From positions 107,530 through 171,529 of the forward strand of contig JAVGVS010000519.1 in NCBI GenBank assembly GCA_032718565.1: a DNA stretch of 64,000 nucleotides. Direction: 5' to 3'. Within the stretch, counting starts at the first letter, position 1. Every line of letters starts with the position of its first letter. This DNA is from Distichodus sexfasciatus (Eukaryota > Chordata > Actinopteri > Characiformes > Distichodontidae). The notes beneath the pieces are model-generated. The model made no database searches and was not told where the DNA came from. It was given only the letters and a program-made list of their open reading frames with translations. Shown here piece by piece: positions 63,576 through 64,000 of the stretch. Both the position numbers and the translations under genes were made by a program.

Positions 63576-64000
63576 AGTAGGGTGAAGTTTAAGAAAGGAC
63601 GGTTTACATCCAAAACTGATAACGTAGGTTTGTGAGGTGAAGGAGTGAGAGGTGCAAGAGATTAATTCAAAAGCCAAAACAAAACCTCGACGGTCAACAT
63701 CTCTACAAAAGAAAAGTGGCTACTTGAGATGCAAAGTGACAGTAAACACACACAGCGTCTAACAAACAAAAGGGCAAACAAAGGACAGGTAAATGGGGAG
63801 CCAACTTCAATAGGGGAGCACACAGCTGGGGCGAAATCAAGCAATCAGCGTAAAACAAATGCGGACAAAAGCGAAACCTGGTCGTAATCCGGGGAGCGGG
63901 AGCATCGTCAGGAGGGAAGAGGGGCAACAAAACCGTCTTTATTCACATTTTTATCTTTTAACAAAATCCACCTGATAATTTTACACAGCGAGTCAGTAGC

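Larger units (their letters stand above)
55417..64000 (+). other. cdh8: cdh8 intron following first coding exon (partial)
   Basis: The intron begins GTGAGTTC directly after the Arg codon and runs to the window edge with no acceptor plus EC1-like frame (expected to begin near LHTD) recognised in any + frame. It contains several SINE copies, a degenerate tandem array at 57.2-58.9 kb, two hAT-like transposons and simple repeats. First introns of type II cadherin genes are typically very long, so the missing next exon is unsurprising. Confidence 0.75.
62586..64000. other. Intronic sequence around two repeat fragments
   Basis: Apart from the repeats at 63236-63405 and 63408-63575 and a (GA)n run at 63031-63049 I see nothing recognisable. 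Confidence 0.3.

Overview
The window looks like a piece of a teleost fish nuclear genome. It has one recognisable protein-coding locus and no dense gene cluster. It is very rich in microsatellites (GATA/TCTA, ATT, CA, CT) and kilobase-scale pyrimidine tracts. It also carries a dispersed tRNA-derived SINE family and several non-autonomous DNA transposons with hAT-like ends. There are no bacterial-style operons, no tRNA or rRNA genes and no CRISPR array. I cannot name the species from sequence alone.

The only host gene I can support is the 5' end of a type II classical cadherin, best matched to cadherin-8 (cdh8), on the + strand. Its first coding exon lies at 55153-55416. It encodes a start Met, a hydrophobic leader, a short prodomain, a furin-type RAKR site and the first 23 residues of EC1 (GWVWNQMFVLEEF...), then a phase-0 GTGAGT donor. 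A 5'UTR with two short upstream ORFs precedes it in the same exon, behind a strong acceptor at 54882. A CpG-rich block at about 52560-53019, with a G-quadruplex-type run and a GTAAGT donor, is a candidate promoter plus non-coding exon 1. The rest of the gene must lie beyond 64000, because no EC-domain exon is visible in the last 8.6 kb.

Bases 1-52500 look like the gene-poor 5' flank of cdh8. From left to right: hAT-like MITE copies and old repeats (0.4-5.3 kb); single-copy-looking sequence (5.4-9 kb); AT-rich and (TA)n DNA (9-10.2 kb); SINEs and MITEs (10.9-18.4 kb); pyrimidine tracts (19.4-26.6 kb, with two unique islands and a MITE between them); more hAT relatives (27-30 kb); a 60-bp minisatellite (30.8-31.1 kb); a full-length but broken BED/hAT transposon (31.9-34.2 kb) and an exact 635-bp copy of part of it (35.5-36.1 kb); a near-perfect 233-bp palindrome (38.2 kb); tetranucleotide arrays (38.6-42.8 kb); a 22-bp minisatellite enclosed by inverted repeats (43.8-44.5 kb); and trinucleotide arrays (46-47.4 kb). 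The last 8.6 kb are cdh8 intron sequence with a degenerate tandem array, SINEs and two further DNA transposons.

I did not find a convincing new multi-gene system. The observations most worth following up are: the hAT insertion whose 8-bp target duplication is confirmed by an uninterrupted paralogous site 2.9 kb away; the exact 635-bp duplication; the uORF architecture of the cdh8 leader; the minisatellite grown inside a transposon; the long hairpin; and the one-sided strand placement of every long pyrimidine tract.
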